Positions 42,669-54,923 are shown, counted from the stretch's first letter. The stretch: 64,000 nt of DNA from Phytophthora quininea (GCA_011947345.1 JAAVTG010000649.1:1-64000), one strand, 5' to 3'. Numbers and translations are program-made. The notes: a model not told the origin generated them from the sequence alone.

Positions 42669-44724
42669 CTATGATCGCGCCACAACAGCGCTGCCAGTTG
42701 CCGTTGTCTGGGCTTTGCTGTGGCTCGTGTGTCCCGACGTGCTGAGCAAGCAACTCAACGCCGACGGCGCAAACTTGGACGCGCGGAAATACTTTAGCGC
42801 GTAGTAGGAGTCTTCGAAAAGCGCGACGACCTTGGAGAAGGCGTAGCTGCTGGCACTCACATTCCGGTCGGGATGGATCGGATCTTCAATCACCAGAGCT
42901 GGCTTGCCAATCTGCGAGCGGTGGTTTTCAGCCAACCGGTAGATGTAGCCTCCATCACGTACTGAGACGCCGTTCTTGCGGTAGTCAAAGATGATACCGA
43001 AGAACTCGAGAATCATAAGCGTATGCTCGCCCAGCGACACGGGCGGCTGCTGAGATTGTACTTGTGGTGGCTTGCTGGATTCGTCGTCGCTCTCGGTTGA
43101 AGAAGCGTGACTGCAGGATGAACTTGAGTCGTCTGTGTCGGCGTTGCTGCTAGACACACTGACAGAATCTAACGGATGCGCTTCCTGGCCTTGCCTTGCT
43201 GCGGAAACCAATTTACGCTTGGTCTTAGTGGTAGAAGAACTTGCCGGGGCTGACACGGCCGCTGCATAGCTGGACGGAGGTCCTGATTTCTTCACTTTGG
43301 CAATCCCCGCTGCAACCGCAGCATAGCTAAACCGTGGTTCAGAGGAGTTTACCTGTTGCTTCGCACGAGCCACAATAGCTGCATAGGAAGACGTTGGAGC
43401 TGGCAATGGCGACATCGCCTTCTTCTGGGTCGGGCTACTATTCGTAGCCGTCGATCCCGAACGCTGTGCTTTAGTAGGCGATGCCACGAGGGCATTAGAC
43501 TCGCTGCTGACTTTACTACTACCGCTCACAGATAGTGGCGAAGAGTCCGCCGCTATCCTGCCAGCCTTCTCTGCCTGAACCTTAGCCGCAAGCACCGACG
43601 GTGAGGGAGGTAATGATCCCGACGCGTAGATAGAAGCCGCTTGAAAACACGAGTCGCCGTTTCTCCAGAGCTGCGAGAAGTGGATAATCATCAGTACCAC
43701 CGAATACGAGCTCAGCCCCTGTGTAGGCGTCATTGAGGTCTCGTTCCCGGAGCAACTGCTTGAATACAATCGCCAGCGGATACAACTCGGGCATGTCATC
43801 TGCGTATCGCTTGATAAGGTCCCGCGCTAGTAGTCCACTGTGCGTCGCTGCAGATTCGAACGTAATGTCAATGGGCACCGACGTCCCAGCGCTCACGAGC
43901 TTCAGCACCGGCACCTTGGCCGTGTCCAACACAAGCAGCGACTCCACCCACTTCTTTCTCTCCAGTACTTTCGCTAATTCCTTCAGATGCTTCGCCGTCA
44001 ACTTCGAGTCGTGCACTTCCACCACATCAAGAATCACCAAGTCCACGTCACTGCTCGGGAGCCAGATCCCTGTCGAGTAGGAACCGAAAGCCTCCACCTT
44101 GGACTTTGGCCAGAGCGACTGCACACTCGCTCTCACGTTGGCGATCATCTCCTCGATATGTACTGCCATCTTCTCCACCGTGGCCTTGGTATACTGGCTG
44201 TACTGCAGGATCTCCTCATGCAGCGCGTCCGTGACCTTCCTATCCTTTTCCTTTTCATCCACAGCCTTCTCATCCTTCTTCTTGTTCCCCCAACTGGGGA
44301 AGTTGTTGAACACACAATACGACGACGAAGAAGCCGTCGAGGAGCTCGTGGGGGCCAGCACCAGCTTGTGGTTGCGGCTCTTGACACTGTCCTGGTGCAG
44401 CAGGTCGGCGGCGTCCTGGGGCTTTTGGTGGTCTTGTTCTCCTTCTTCTTCTGTTTCTTGGCTGGCTTGGTTGGTAATTTAGGACAGGGCAGGATGGAGC
44501 TTGTGGACGAGCCTGCTCCTTTCTGGGGCGGCTGGTAGACGGCGGTTGACTTGGGCAACGCCTGGCGCTTCTTCTTGCTCTTGTCCTCGTCCTTGCGGGG
44601 CGTGTAGGCCGCCAAGCCGCCGCTGAGTTGCCGTCGGTGGTCCACCATGAAGGCGGCATCGCGGGGCTTCATGGGAAACCGCTGGCTGACGCGGGAGGAA
44701 TGGCGGAGGGAGCAGGTCTCGTGC
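42669..44724 (-). CDS. TRF4/PAPD5-like non-canonical poly(A) RNA polymerase (frameshifts)
   Basis: This is a nucleotidyltransferase that adds short tails to nuclear RNAs as in TRAMP. The catalytic motif is intact: EAFGSYSTGIWLPSSDVDLV with both Asp, and the third Asp in SVPIDITFES. Helper helices follow (YPLAIVFKQLLRERDLNDAY, LSSYSVVLMIIHFSQL). The PAP-associated domain comes last: LGEHTLMILEFFGIIFDYRK, KNGVSVRDGGYIYR and VIEDPIHPDRNVSASSYAFS. Between the helices and that domain lies an insertion of about 170 low-complexity residues containing repeated SYAA motifs, atypical for TRF4. The N-terminus (KPRDAAFMVDHRRQLSGGLA) joins through a frame slip near 44400. A second slip near 43718 falls in a GGGG run. 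Start taken as the methionine at about 44670-44724. Confidence 0.82.
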
Positions 44725-44750
44725 CAACTTGTATTGTGCGGGCCAAGCAC

Positions 44751-44865
44751 TGGTCAGTGGTGAATGCTTTCAGAATTCAGACCGCTTAAATGTGTTTCAG
44801 TTACAAATATTTTACAGGTACTTCATTTTTTCCTGCATTACTAGTCCCGCATTGTCTTAGTCCTG
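44751..44865. other. Upstream region of the polymerase gene
   Basis: Short AT-rich spacer between the polymerase gene and a MITE; nothing recognised. Confidence 0.2.
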
Positions 44866-45411
44866 AGAACATCTCCACTGGTTGGTCTCAACGATGGTTT
44901 TAACCGAAAAGTAGCATGGTTGAGCCTCGGCCAGGCTTTAATGCTTCCAGCGGTAAGACCCATTGCAGGTTTTAACTTCACCAGGACAATTTATGATACT
45001 TAAAATAAGTCTTTGATCTCAAGTGGGTTGACACTGCTCCGGGAGAAACCCGATAAGCCCCGTGGCATCGGGACGCTGAAGGAAGACGGTTAGATTCTAG
45101 GTTCCTCCATCAGAAGAAAAGGTGTACGTTCGGGGTTTCCCAAAGTAGTCGTTCATCAAGGCGTTAGTTGTGTTGTCAGGTAGGTGACGTAGTACTCTTC
45201 GTCCGAGTCGTCAAACTCGTCAAACACCGCCGCCGCACTACTCCATTCCATCGTGTTTGTTGCCGACGAGAAAGTTGATGTGATTGGTCGGGAATTAGTT
45301 ATGAGTTCTTTCTGGTGGAGAAAACTGCAATGACGGAGACTTATCTTATATTTTTAGGACTTAAAACAACTGATTAAGCCTTCCAATAAGTCCAACCGCT
45401 GGAGATGCTCT
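44866..45411. mobile_element. MITE-like element with PIF/Harbinger-type ends
   Basis: AGAACATCTCCACTGGTTGG at 44866-44885 and the reverse complement of 45392-45411 agree at 17 of 20 bases. The GAGCATCTCC-type terminus is common in PIF/Harbinger MITEs. Inside on the minus strand is a 31-codon ORF (45251-45156) starting MEWSSAAAVFDEF and continuing with an acidic patch (DDSDEEYYVTYL). This looks like the start of a longer transposon protein, so the element may be an internal-deletion derivative. Target duplication not confirmed. Confidence 0.45.
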
Positions 45412-46211
45412 AAGGGCAATTTAGTCTTAAGAGCACCACCAATCAGACCAATCAGAAGCCCAGATTTCCGAAAATGGGTTTCACCATCCATCGAAAGCGC
45501 TAATCTTAGCCATTCAGGTGCTAAAACGCAGCGGTGCAGAAAACGACAGCAATTAGCTCTAATGACCTGGACCAGGCAACTTTACATTTCTATGGTGATC
45601 TACCACAAAGTCAACAGCAAAAAAGCGAAAACAGGTTAAAAAGTGGGAAAGAACCGACAGGAAGGCAACAGGAAGCAAGCACATGCGGGTGGCGTGCTCA
45701 AGAACGGCGGCTGAGTTGCAGGAACAAGGAGTGGGTGTTGGTGCCGCGAGGCATCGCAAACGGTTTGCTTTTTACGTTTTGCTTTACAGGGCTCAACAGA
45801 CGAGCAAGACGACACAGAGACAACAGACAACAGAACTAACAACAAATCGACTTTAATTTGCTTCTACCAACGGATCTAGGCGGCTTCTCTGCATGCACCA
45901 ACCAAGTTTCGAGACCGTGGACAACTCTCTTGGATCATTCCTCGCTACGCAAGAGTACCTGAGGAAAAACATTTCCACTCGGGGCGCCTACGGCGCGCTG
46001 TTCCCCGCGCGGCCTAGCCTGCCTCGCACGCCTTCCTTAGCACGTTCATCGTCCTCTAGGCCTCCACACAAACGGAATAGCGATGGTAGGTATCGATCAT
46101 GCTCTTCGGGGGCATACATGTTGATTCCGGTTGCTGGGGCTCGTCCTCGGGTGGCGACTCGTAACGATCGGTCTACGGCTCAAATAGTACATGGATCAGC
46201 CTACCGTGGAT
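45412..46211. other. Transposon-derived or anonymous DNA, no gene
   Basis: It begins with AAGAGCACCACCAATCAGACC at 45430-45450, similar in style to another MITE end, but no partner end was found. Short frames at 45534-45839 and 45893-46213 have no protein family features. Confidence 0.25.
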
Positions 46212-46520
46212 AGGTCGAATGCAAACTAGCTCTTGGCTGTGTGAAGCGCTGGGGTTTCCCTACAATTACCACATTTTGGCCAAAATTATACTCGAAATTT
46301 GTAGGTTCAAACCTCAATAGAAATGTATAAAACATTCATAAATGTTAAGTTTAACCCCGACTTGCGCAGTTATTGGTTATAATTTCTAAAACGTAGCACG
46401 TATGCGTGTTTTACAGAGGGGTAAAAACGGGTTAAACGCCTAGACATTGTTACCAGCCGTTCACCCTCAGCCCGTTCAACGTCGTCAGCGGACTGAAGTG
46501 GCTGGAACCATTCGTAGCGA
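46212..46520. repeat. Diverged LTR-like repeat, copy A
   Basis: It shares two blocks with 48898-49050 in the same order and orientation. One is CGAATGCAAACTAGCTCTTG here against CGAATACAAACCAACTCTTG there. The other, about 220 bp on, surrounds TACCAG and CCCTCAGC against CCCTCGGC. On the minus strand both encode a WF-x-P-x2-SADD-x4-AEGE-x-LV-x-MSR pattern, which suggests a common element, perhaps an LTR plus start of an internal region. The element class is not certain. Confidence 0.3.
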
Positions 46521-48530
46521 AAATCTCCGTAATGATTAACGCCCCTTGGAGATTCAATCACCCTTGTTCCGAATCCATTAAAACTCTATACAATTTTACA
46601 GACCAGAAAACCACCTCTTTCCTGTGTGAAAGCTTTGTCCCGGACAAAAACTACACGGCGAAAATCTTTTTGCGCTCGTCAGATTTGTCTGAAGTTTTAT
46701 GCTTCGACAAGGTCTCATGACTATATTGCTCGACATGAGGAGAGTCGTTCGCAAGAGGACGATCGAGTAGCTATGCAGCTTTCCATCATTCTGATGTGAT
46801 CGTGCACCAAATAATGAGAGACTTCTATAAACAATGAAGCGCTGCGCTCGAGTACGATCGCATTATCGAATACAAGTGCTCTCGCTGCGCCATTTGGCGG
46901 AGCAGCCAGCCCGCCTCACCGCCATTTTAATTTTCTTCTTTTATCGAAATTTACTGATAAAAATAGTTTTCTAGCCAGTCTGTTGTTTGTCAGATTTTTT
47001 TCGTGAAGGCAGTGATTTGCTGCGGAATATTGACGCTGGAGATGACAACGTTCGTCGAGCATGTGAGAATATGTATGTTATATTTCGGAATTCTAGATAT
47101 TTCTAAACATTTTTGGAAATTTCAAATCAGAATCAGAACACTGTCTCAGTACCTGTACCTGGTCAACTATTTACACTTTGTACATATTTAGGTAAGCTAA
47201 TATTAATAATAGCCAATAAGAATTTTGTAACTAATATGGCGACATACACGCATTTTATTGTTTAAATTTCTTAACTCACAAAAAGGCACTAATTCAACGC
47301 CTTTATTGTAAAAATAGCCCAACAATTCAACTTTAATTTTGACGCAAAAACATTTACATTCTTCTAGCTCGGATATATTGGCTTTTCCTCGAATTAATTT
47401 TGGACTTTGGTCTGATAACTTCAATTACCAGCAAGCCTGCAAAGCTGGCTGTGACGAGCTAGGAGACTCCAATTGAACCACAGCAGAAAGACGTGTGTCA
47501 TGGAAGCCGTTAACCCCCTCCTCCCCGAAGCAAGCTCTACGGTATTGTTCGTTACCGCGAGGATGAGCGGATCTGTCTGTCAGTTCAGATTTCTAAAACG
47601 GATTATACTAAATCCACATCAGTGTTGAGTTTTGGCAGGCCAGGTGTGGATCACCAAGGGAAAAGGTAAGACACAAACTGCCCAGGCTTTGTAAGTATTT
47701 TTCATTTATTAACTATCCATGAGTATCCTCGCAACATCAACGGTTATGGTGACTCATCAACACATGCGGGTTTGTGGTAACAAAAGGACTGGGATAACAT
47801 TAATGGTCTGAGTTTACATCGCATTGATGCTTAGGACATCATATGTAGATCGTTCAACCGGTTGCATTAGGCGAAGGCCTGATGCTCAACCTAACATTCG
47901 TTTATCTCAAAAGCTAGTAAGTTTCAAGATGGTACCATGTCGATCAATTCCGTAGATTGGCCAAGGCTACTTTGAAAACTTGAAGCATCGCTGAGCAGTC
48001 ACCCAGGAACTCGTTTAAAAATAGATTACTGCTCAAAGCGTGCAGTTATTCGCTTGTCTCAATGCTCTGTTATCAGTTTTATACCATAAAAACATTTGAA
48101 CAGGTTATGATTTAAGCCAGTCAGAAGCCCATATTTTGTGACTGACGCTTTATAAAATTTTAAAGTTACATAGTAAAATAAATTTACTCATCTGGCACTT
48201 GCTAGAACAGATATTGACAGAAATATGATATTGAAGTGTAGCTCTAGCTGTTCATTATACTTACGCTTGTTCTGCGCCACCTGGGCGGTATCGATGTACG
48301 AGATGGTTGGCCTGGTTAACCGTTGTGGCAAATTAATCAGCCATGGCTTTGAAACGGTTCTATTTACTTACTGTGGTACACAAGACAGTAGAGATGTCTT
48401 CATTTGTACAGGACATAATCAATTCTTTTATATCGAACCAGCTTAAGAGTCAGACGCACACATAAACACAATAGGCCAGTGTGGTGATTTGATAACGTTC
48501 TGTAGAGAAACAATACATATCGGCTAAACG
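46521..48530. other. AT-rich gene-free region
   Basis: About 2 kb of AT-rich DNA (densest at 46900-47420 and 48100-48260) without a supported gene on either strand. Longest frames are under 75 codons and unlike known proteins. It may be decayed transposon sequence. Confidence 0.4.
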
Positions 48531-48897
48531 GTGGTTAGGGCGGGCTGGCCGCGCTGCTTTGCGCTGCCACGATTGAAAAGGCGGTTTCCAAAAGGGTAAG
48601 AAGCGATAATAATAAGGGTGACGTTATGGTGAAGCAAGACAAGGGTTGGGGCTCACTTTGGTGAGCGGGTATATCCCTGGGTGACATCATCACCAGGACC
48701 CGTTCATGTCTGCGCAGTGTCCTCTGCAAACCACGGTGATAGAGCTATTCTACCGAAACGTTAGGCATAAGTCCACGCCGCACAAATTATCACTGCAGCC
48801 CGAGACGGGGAACCTTGGTCGATTCACATTCGTCCTCGGGCTGAGCGTGACGCTCTGCTAGCTGAATAAAAAGCGAGTGGGTAAGTCTTGTGTGAAC

Positions 48898-49050
48898 TGG
48901 CCGAATACAAACCAACTCTTGGCTTAGCGAGGTGCTGCGACTGTCTCGAAAAAGTAACACAAAGGCGAGCCTGGACATCACTACCAGGAGCTCGCCCTCG
49001 GCGCTGGTAGCGTCATCTGCAGACGGCATTGGCAGGAACCACTAGCAACT
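48898..49050. repeat. Diverged LTR-like repeat, copy B
   Basis: Second copy of the repeat at 46212-46520. It includes CTCTTGGCTTAGCGAGGTGC and, on the minus strand, PSADDATSAEGELLVVMSRL. The two copies are about 2.6 kb apart in the same orientation, but no gag or pol lies between them. Confidence 0.3.
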
Positions 49051-50084
49051 AAAATTGCCGTACCCCTTGACGACTTCACGCGACGTCGTCCCCTCATACC
49101 GAGGTCACTGAAGCTAGCGCCAACCTTACACACCAAACAATTACCCGCTTTTTGGGAACGCGCTCAGTTTACACCCAGTCAAAACCTAAACCCCAAACCT
49201 TTTTACACCTCACAGACCTGTCTGGATTCCCACGTTGCAGGGAGGCGTCGAGCGTGAACTGTTCCGTATGTGAAGCAGTCCTCTCAAACCGGTGATCTAG
49301 CAGTGGAAGCAGCGTGATGGCATCCTGCAGCGCCCGTGCGAGGCGCACGTACCCCCCGAAAAACTTATTCACAACGACCCGAATCCCCCTTTTCTCCCCC
49401 ATTTTAACAAGTCTTTATACGCAGTGCCTATCGTCGATAACAGTATCCATGCACAAAACCGCATTCATCACCGGAGATTGCGTCTTCTACCCGGCGGAAC
49501 TCCCTTGCTTGACCAGGTTACCCGCACGCCTCGTCCCAATCCCCTATCGAATGAGTGAAAAGGGTAGGGGTGACTAAATTGCCGCCACCACGTCCTTTCT
49601 CTCCGCCGTAACGCTAGCCTTTGTCTCGTCGAATATTCTCCCCTTTTGGGGCAACCGGTTCTCGGTAATACATTTCAGCCAGCAATAGAAATGATTAACA
49701 TATAGACATATTTAGAAATTCGTCTCTGGTTAGAAATTCAGAATAGAATGGATGGTAATTTGGGGGGTTAAAAGGTGTATCAATATTGAAGCGATTCGCC
49801 TGTGTGTGAACTACTATGCATCTCCTCGACACTTTGCAAAATCCGACAGCGATCTTGTCGTTGGATCGCTGCAGTGGTTGGCTGCAAGCCAACACTGTTT
49901 TCTTTGCTTGCTTTAGCTATACGGATAATGAACTTGCTTGGTTGTTGTGGCGCGCGCAGAGCTCACTCTGCTTCTTGCTCGCTCCCGCACGCGCCACGAC
50001 AACCTGTCGCGGCATTTTGCCTGACAGTTCTGCTGTTCCTCCTTCTTACTATGCCTACACTACGAAGTTGAATCACAACAACTT
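49051..50084. other. Anonymous intergenic DNA
   Basis: No gene recognised. A perfect hairpin GTTGGCT-GCA-AGCCAAC lies at 49877-49893. The right end may already belong to the MULE relic that follows. Confidence 0.25.
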
Positions 50085-51340
50085 CCACCAACAGCAACCC
50101 ACACTGTGGAGGCTATCGACGAAGACGGCGATGAGGAGGCTCTTAAGGTTGGGAAGGTATGTGCATAGGGCTTAGAGGCACTGCCCGATGTCCAAGACTA
50201 CGCTGTGGCCTACGGAAAGGCGGTTAGGTCTTAACGCAGCGAGGTTCATCGGTACATTGGGTGTAGCAGTCCTACCTGCGAGTTTTCTGTGCGTGTCTAT
50301 CGGTAGCGAAGAACTGGCAACACGTACGGGCCGTGGTATATATCGTCATTGCACACGGAGAACGTCAATTGTGTCAAGATCAAATCCTACCAGACGTCAG
50401 ATAGCTCAATTGTCAACGTTTGAGACCACTCGTTGTGCTAAAGGAACCGTATCGGCAAGAGCTTTGACATCACAGATTCAATCTCGTGATGATATTTCGC
50501 TTGCATAAAAACGAAGAACAGTTTACCGGGCGAAGGGAACGGTAAACGACGTCGTGTTGAGGCTCTGGTTCAGTCTTACACCAGCACCGTATTTGCAGAA
50601 CAAGATTTGCATGGCCAGAACAAACGCTCTATTGTGTTAGAAAAAGGTTTTCGATGGCGGGATACAAAAGTATCTCGTTGGGCGTGATGAAGATTTACGA
50701 AACGGTACTATCGCTTTTGGTTTGGTGGAAACTAAGGATGCGGAGAATTACAAGTTTTTCTCGGTTCTGCGGGATCAAGGCTACGACTTCGCTGGTGTAC
50801 CGATATTTTGTGATCACAATGGACCGCTCATCTCTGTCGCAACCGATGTGGGGCTCACTCTGAAGTACTGCACGTTCCATATTATCCTCAACCTACTTGC
50901 GCGATTCCGGAAGCTCACGTACGCTCACAAAAAATAGTGTGGGCACAGCAGAGCGCCGAGACAGAAGATTTCTACTTAAATCGACTCATGTGGATTGGTA
51001 TGGAACTCGAACTGGAGATCCAGACCTATTTGTTTGACATACCTGTGATTCGCTGGTGTGTGGACGCTAACATTGGTGTCGTTCCTTTGTATGGATGGAG
51101 GACTTCAAATTTGTTGAGAGTATTTTCGGTGCTCAACTGGTGAAGGGCATCCAAAATTCGCATCTGTACACCTTTCTTCAGGCGATGTGCAGCGAGTTGG
51201 TGGATGCGTGCTTTAAACGGTCACTTCAAGCTGAGGAATGGAGCGGGAAAATGCTAAAACTCACGCCTTCTGCGGAGAAGATACACAGCCTGCCGATATT
51301 GGTTAAAACTCGGTCCAGCATGCGTCGAGTGATTTAGAAC
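50085..51340 (+). pseudogene. MULE (Mutator-like) transposase relic
   Basis: Scattered frames resemble a MULE transposase. An N-terminal piece near 50105-50230 (VEAIDEDGDEEALKVGKV, EALPDVQDYAVAYGKAVRS) resembles the FAR1-like domain. The catalytic part lies at 50700-50940: IAFGLVETKDAENYKFF, then VPIFCDHNGPLISVATDVGL with a catalytic-type Asp, then YCTFHIILNLLARF. The downstream helical piece (50937-51143) reads in another frame. Stops and shifts are frequent and not all at base runs, so this is a decayed element. No inverted ends were found. Confidence 0.55.
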
Positions 51341-52539
51341 GTCGAGGAATTTACAGTTGGCATCGCACAAACGGTTCACGAAGCGGGATATGTTGCCTGG
51401 GTCGCGATCCTCGATCCACATACGCTCTTTATGCGACGATCGCATGTCCAGGCTAATAGTGTAGTCATTGATCCTAGATTTGTCCTTGGTGTAGTCGTGA
51501 CTGGTCGACAAACCAGCATAGTCAGCTGCAATGACTCCTTCTGAGATAAATGCAGTAGTAAAATCGAAATATCCTATTGCAGCACTGCCAAGGCAGAGCC
51601 TGTCAGTAGTCCGCAAGCAATTATCACACAACTTGTCGTTACGACAATTCTTGCGAGCACGAAATACGCTTCCCAAAGCGTTCGGGCACCTATCGGGTAG
51701 ACAAAGACGCTTACACTCACACCAGTCCATTGATCCGAAGGCTGGCACCACGATCGGATCAGGAGTTTTGGTGTGTTTGATCTCTTCGAAACCAGCGGGT
51801 CACGGTACGGGGCTCTTCAACCTGACCGTTAACCTCGCTGGATTTCCCCGCTGTATAGTCATTTTCTGTACTGATTACATGGTAAGCAAGTACCAAAGCC
51901 GGATTGCTCTGGTCGATACTTCTCTCTATTATCTCGACCTGGGTCTTGTCGTCACCACAGGCGTCATCACTGGAACTATTCATGCAGATAATGTCATGAG
52001 CTGCTCTCGAGCTTTCTAGACATATAACCGCAGGTTGCTCCCATGCTGGCGTGTCCGTTTCAAGTCGTGGCGAGTATAAAGCAGTACTACTATTTGTACC
52101 ATCGTCGTTATCCTCCACGAGGTCAATAATCTTTTCTGCCGAAGAAAAAGGAGAGCACATCGTGTTCGGGACCAATACATCATCAACTTGATAACGCTCG
52201 TCATGTAACAAACTATGGGCCCCATCGCTGTCAGATTTGGCTTCATGGTCGCTGGAATAGCAAATCAATGACATCTTGAAGCGACGTAATGCTTACGACA
52301 CCATTTCTTCGCGTCGACCTTGTTGGCGGAGTTTCTTCGTCATCTTCGGCCGTGAGATCGACCAAGTCGCTGATCAGTAGAAGCGCTTCCGCTTCAGCGA
52401 TCGCCTCGGCTGCCGATTTCCCCGTTCGCATAACTACTGGACTAGAGTAGCTGGGTTTTGTCGAAAAGGCGCTGTACGCGCTGAGCAGAGCCGCCTTCGT
52501 CGCACCGGAGCGATACGTACGCTTAGAGCTTAGAGTCAC
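51341..52539 (-). pseudogene. SET-domain protein relic in the transposon-rich tract
   Basis: A minus-strand locus begins near 52539 (MTLSSKRTYRSGATKAALLS) with an acidic disordered region, broken near 52270. The C-terminal part (51751-51350) reads as a SET methyltransferase core: a Cys-rich lead (DWCECKRLCLPDRCPNALGS, CRNDKLCDNC), then ISEGVIAADYAGL, and then GNISRFVNRLCDANCKF, where canonical SET proteins have R-F-x-N-H-S-C. The NHSC motif is altered to NRLC, and two frame changes interrupt the gene near 51755 and 52270. Related multi-copy SET genes are frequent in Phytophthora genomes; that statement is from memory. Its 3' end meets the MULE relic. Confidence 0.5.
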
Positions 52540-53720
52540 TGGATGGTGCGCGATGAGTCATGTAGCGCTGTTTGCTGGACTTCGGCTTAAAATATTCAGC
52601 CTTGCAGGACCGAGCTGTGTGAGAACTCTCAACTCTCGCCATCCGCCTCGAGTTTATTTATCTTAGACGACAGACAACGCATTAGTTTGACCGTGTAATT
52701 GATTGCACTCACATCGAGTTGGCATATAATACTCACGTCGAAATTAAGGTTTGGGAATATCGTATTTGTACCAGTTATGTACTGGTAATTACAGTAATTG
52801 GACACGTTTAAATTAATTTATGGTGGGCTCTTCGTAAATATCGGAAAATTCCAAAATAATACCAAAATACTATTTAGCAGTGTACGCTAACTCGCTCAAA
52901 AGGTTCTTTATATTATAAGTGAGTTCTGCGCAGTGAGGATCCGCCTAGGACTATCAAGACGAAATAACGGTGAGTACAGCTATCTCAACGTTGGCATAAG
53001 AACCGACGATGATTCTTTCGTTAACATGTCACTAGCATTGCACTTAACACTATCACTTGCATCGATTACGCCCCTGCCGGCTACTGTACACTATTTCATG
53101 CCACAGTTTAAGTAAAGCAATTCACTGCAACGTGGCTGAACGTGAATAAAGCTCCACCTATTGTCACGATAATGATCGAGTCCTGAACATTGTGTGTTTT
53201 ATTAAGCTCGGATGATATCGATGGCGGAAAAAGAGCCGGGAACATAAAAAGTAGTCCAGCAAAACATTTGTTAGTTAATAAAATAGATAGAACTTAGAGG
53301 TAGTACAATATCACCACTGCAACTTCTACGGAAAACGTCTTGCATACTTATTGTTTTGTATGCATTTCGTGGTTTACCATGGCCGACGAGTTCCCGACAT
53401 CCAAAAATGGTGGCGATACAAAACCCAGATAAAACGTTGACATTCAAAACGCGCTGGAAATCGTAGTGCAGCATGCCCTACGACATTAAACCGCAAGCTT
53501 GCATGCATTTTCAACATACGAAATCAATATGAAGACTAGCGCATATTATGCTCTAATTTCGCGAGCAGGCGTGCGCCACGACAACTGGTCCAACCCACGA
53601 CCACTTCCCTTGTTTGATGTGGGCACGAAAGGCAGGCAAACTTTTATCTGATCGAAAAGAAGACCTGCTGCATCAGTAGAACTGTTCGCTCGGCGAATTT
53701 CATCATGCGTTAGTAGCCCC
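52540..53720. other. AT-rich gene-free region
   Basis: About 1.2 kb of AT-rich sequence with no supported gene. A TATA-rich patch lies near 52900-52920, and the frame at 52933-53115 has no family features. Confidence 0.35.
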
Positions 53721-54780
53721 TCAATCTACAACATCACACGTCGTAGTTCTGCATGCCAATCCTATTTCAGCCTGGAAAACATGTATTGCTTTGAAAGCAG
53801 TTTCAATGGCGCTGCCCAGCACATCAAAGTTGCCAAACATCTCTAAGCGTTCCTGAAGCAGCAAAAACTCTTTGGGGGCCCGATGAAAGCTGCCGCCCCG
53901 CGTATAAAGGTTTCCATATGTAATACTCACTGACAGTACAGGAAGTTCGTCTGCTGGTGCTGGTGCTGGTGCTCGCTGCTCTTGATATAGCAAACTAGAA
54001 CGCGCCAAACCTGACGCAAATGCAGTCTCCAGTGCTTCCATCGCCATGACGGATTGGGAAATGTGACGTTTGAGCGATTCCTCAAAGGATGCGTCAAGGT
54101 TCTCTCTTATTTTCGTGATTTCAGCCTTGTAACCAGATAATTCGACGATCGAGCCGATGTGTGGAGGAATGCCAGTAGGAGTAATGTAATCGTTCGCTTT
54201 GAAGTTTCGACAGTCGATATGCCGGTGTAACCACTCAAATTGCGCATCGTTTCTACTATTGAAAAGTGGAGTAGCAAATAGCAAGTGTGTCCACGGCAAA
54301 GTTGTTGTAGAAATGTTTTTGTGGTAGAGTTGCGATGCAAGACCAAATTGACAAACCAATCGCAAATTGTCGGCGCGCCAGGAACACAGAATCGAGCGCA
54401 CTTTTGATGCGTTGCTGCAGCTCCAATGTTTCGTCATCTCAATCACTTGAAGTAGTGAAAAACGGGAGTAATATGTTAAAATTGGGGAATCAACAGGAAG
54501 ACCAGAAACGCAGCGGCCTACAACCATATCATCAGCGGCCTCAAATCGGACCTACTTGTCCTGCACTCCTGGAAGAGTCCATCCGGCTCGAAGACAGATA
54601 GATGTTGCCAACGGACCTGACGTCGAACAGCTACTAATGTAAGTTGGTGGACCTTTTCGTGCCGAATGCGTACCGAACGCTTCCACTGCCAAACCAACCT
54701 CGTCTAGAACACTTTGAGCGACACCTCCATTAATTACACCTTTCAGTACTTTTTGGAATCGACTGTGCTACCTCCGTGCG
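53721..54780 (-). pseudogene. Crypton recombinase relic with the catalytic Tyr codon changed to a stop
   Basis: This is a second Crypton family, truncated at its N-terminus near an A-rich tract (54798-54817). The frame from about 54770 reads HSRFQKVLK, then the active-site motif FGTHSARKGPPTYISSCS, then AGWTLPGVQDK. The next codon is TAG (54552-54554), followed by VRFEAADDMVVGR. In the intact relatives this position is the nucleophilic Tyr (VQNTYIRY, VQDRYIRY). A single base change from a Tyr codon explains the stop. The rest continues in frame to 53721, with the family C-terminal motif TPTGIPPHI. The catalytic Arg-Lys half is missing. Confidence 0.75.
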
Positions 54781-54923
54781 TAAATAAATGCGAATTTCAA
54801 AAAAAAAAGAGAAGAAAAAAGACAGAGATCCGTCTCGTTTTTATCCTAGTTATCGAGTGCGGAGAGGTCGAGCTAGCTAAAGACGAGCTACGAAGACAGC
54901 ATGGCGCAGTGTAGCACTACACC

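Noticed and set aside
45534..46213. Frames of about 100 codons in the region after the MITE
   Set aside because: No motifs, no signal or membrane features, and surrounding repeat-like sequence.
47003..48446. Short frames in the AT-rich tract
   Set aside because: All under 75 codons with a composition that follows the local base bias.
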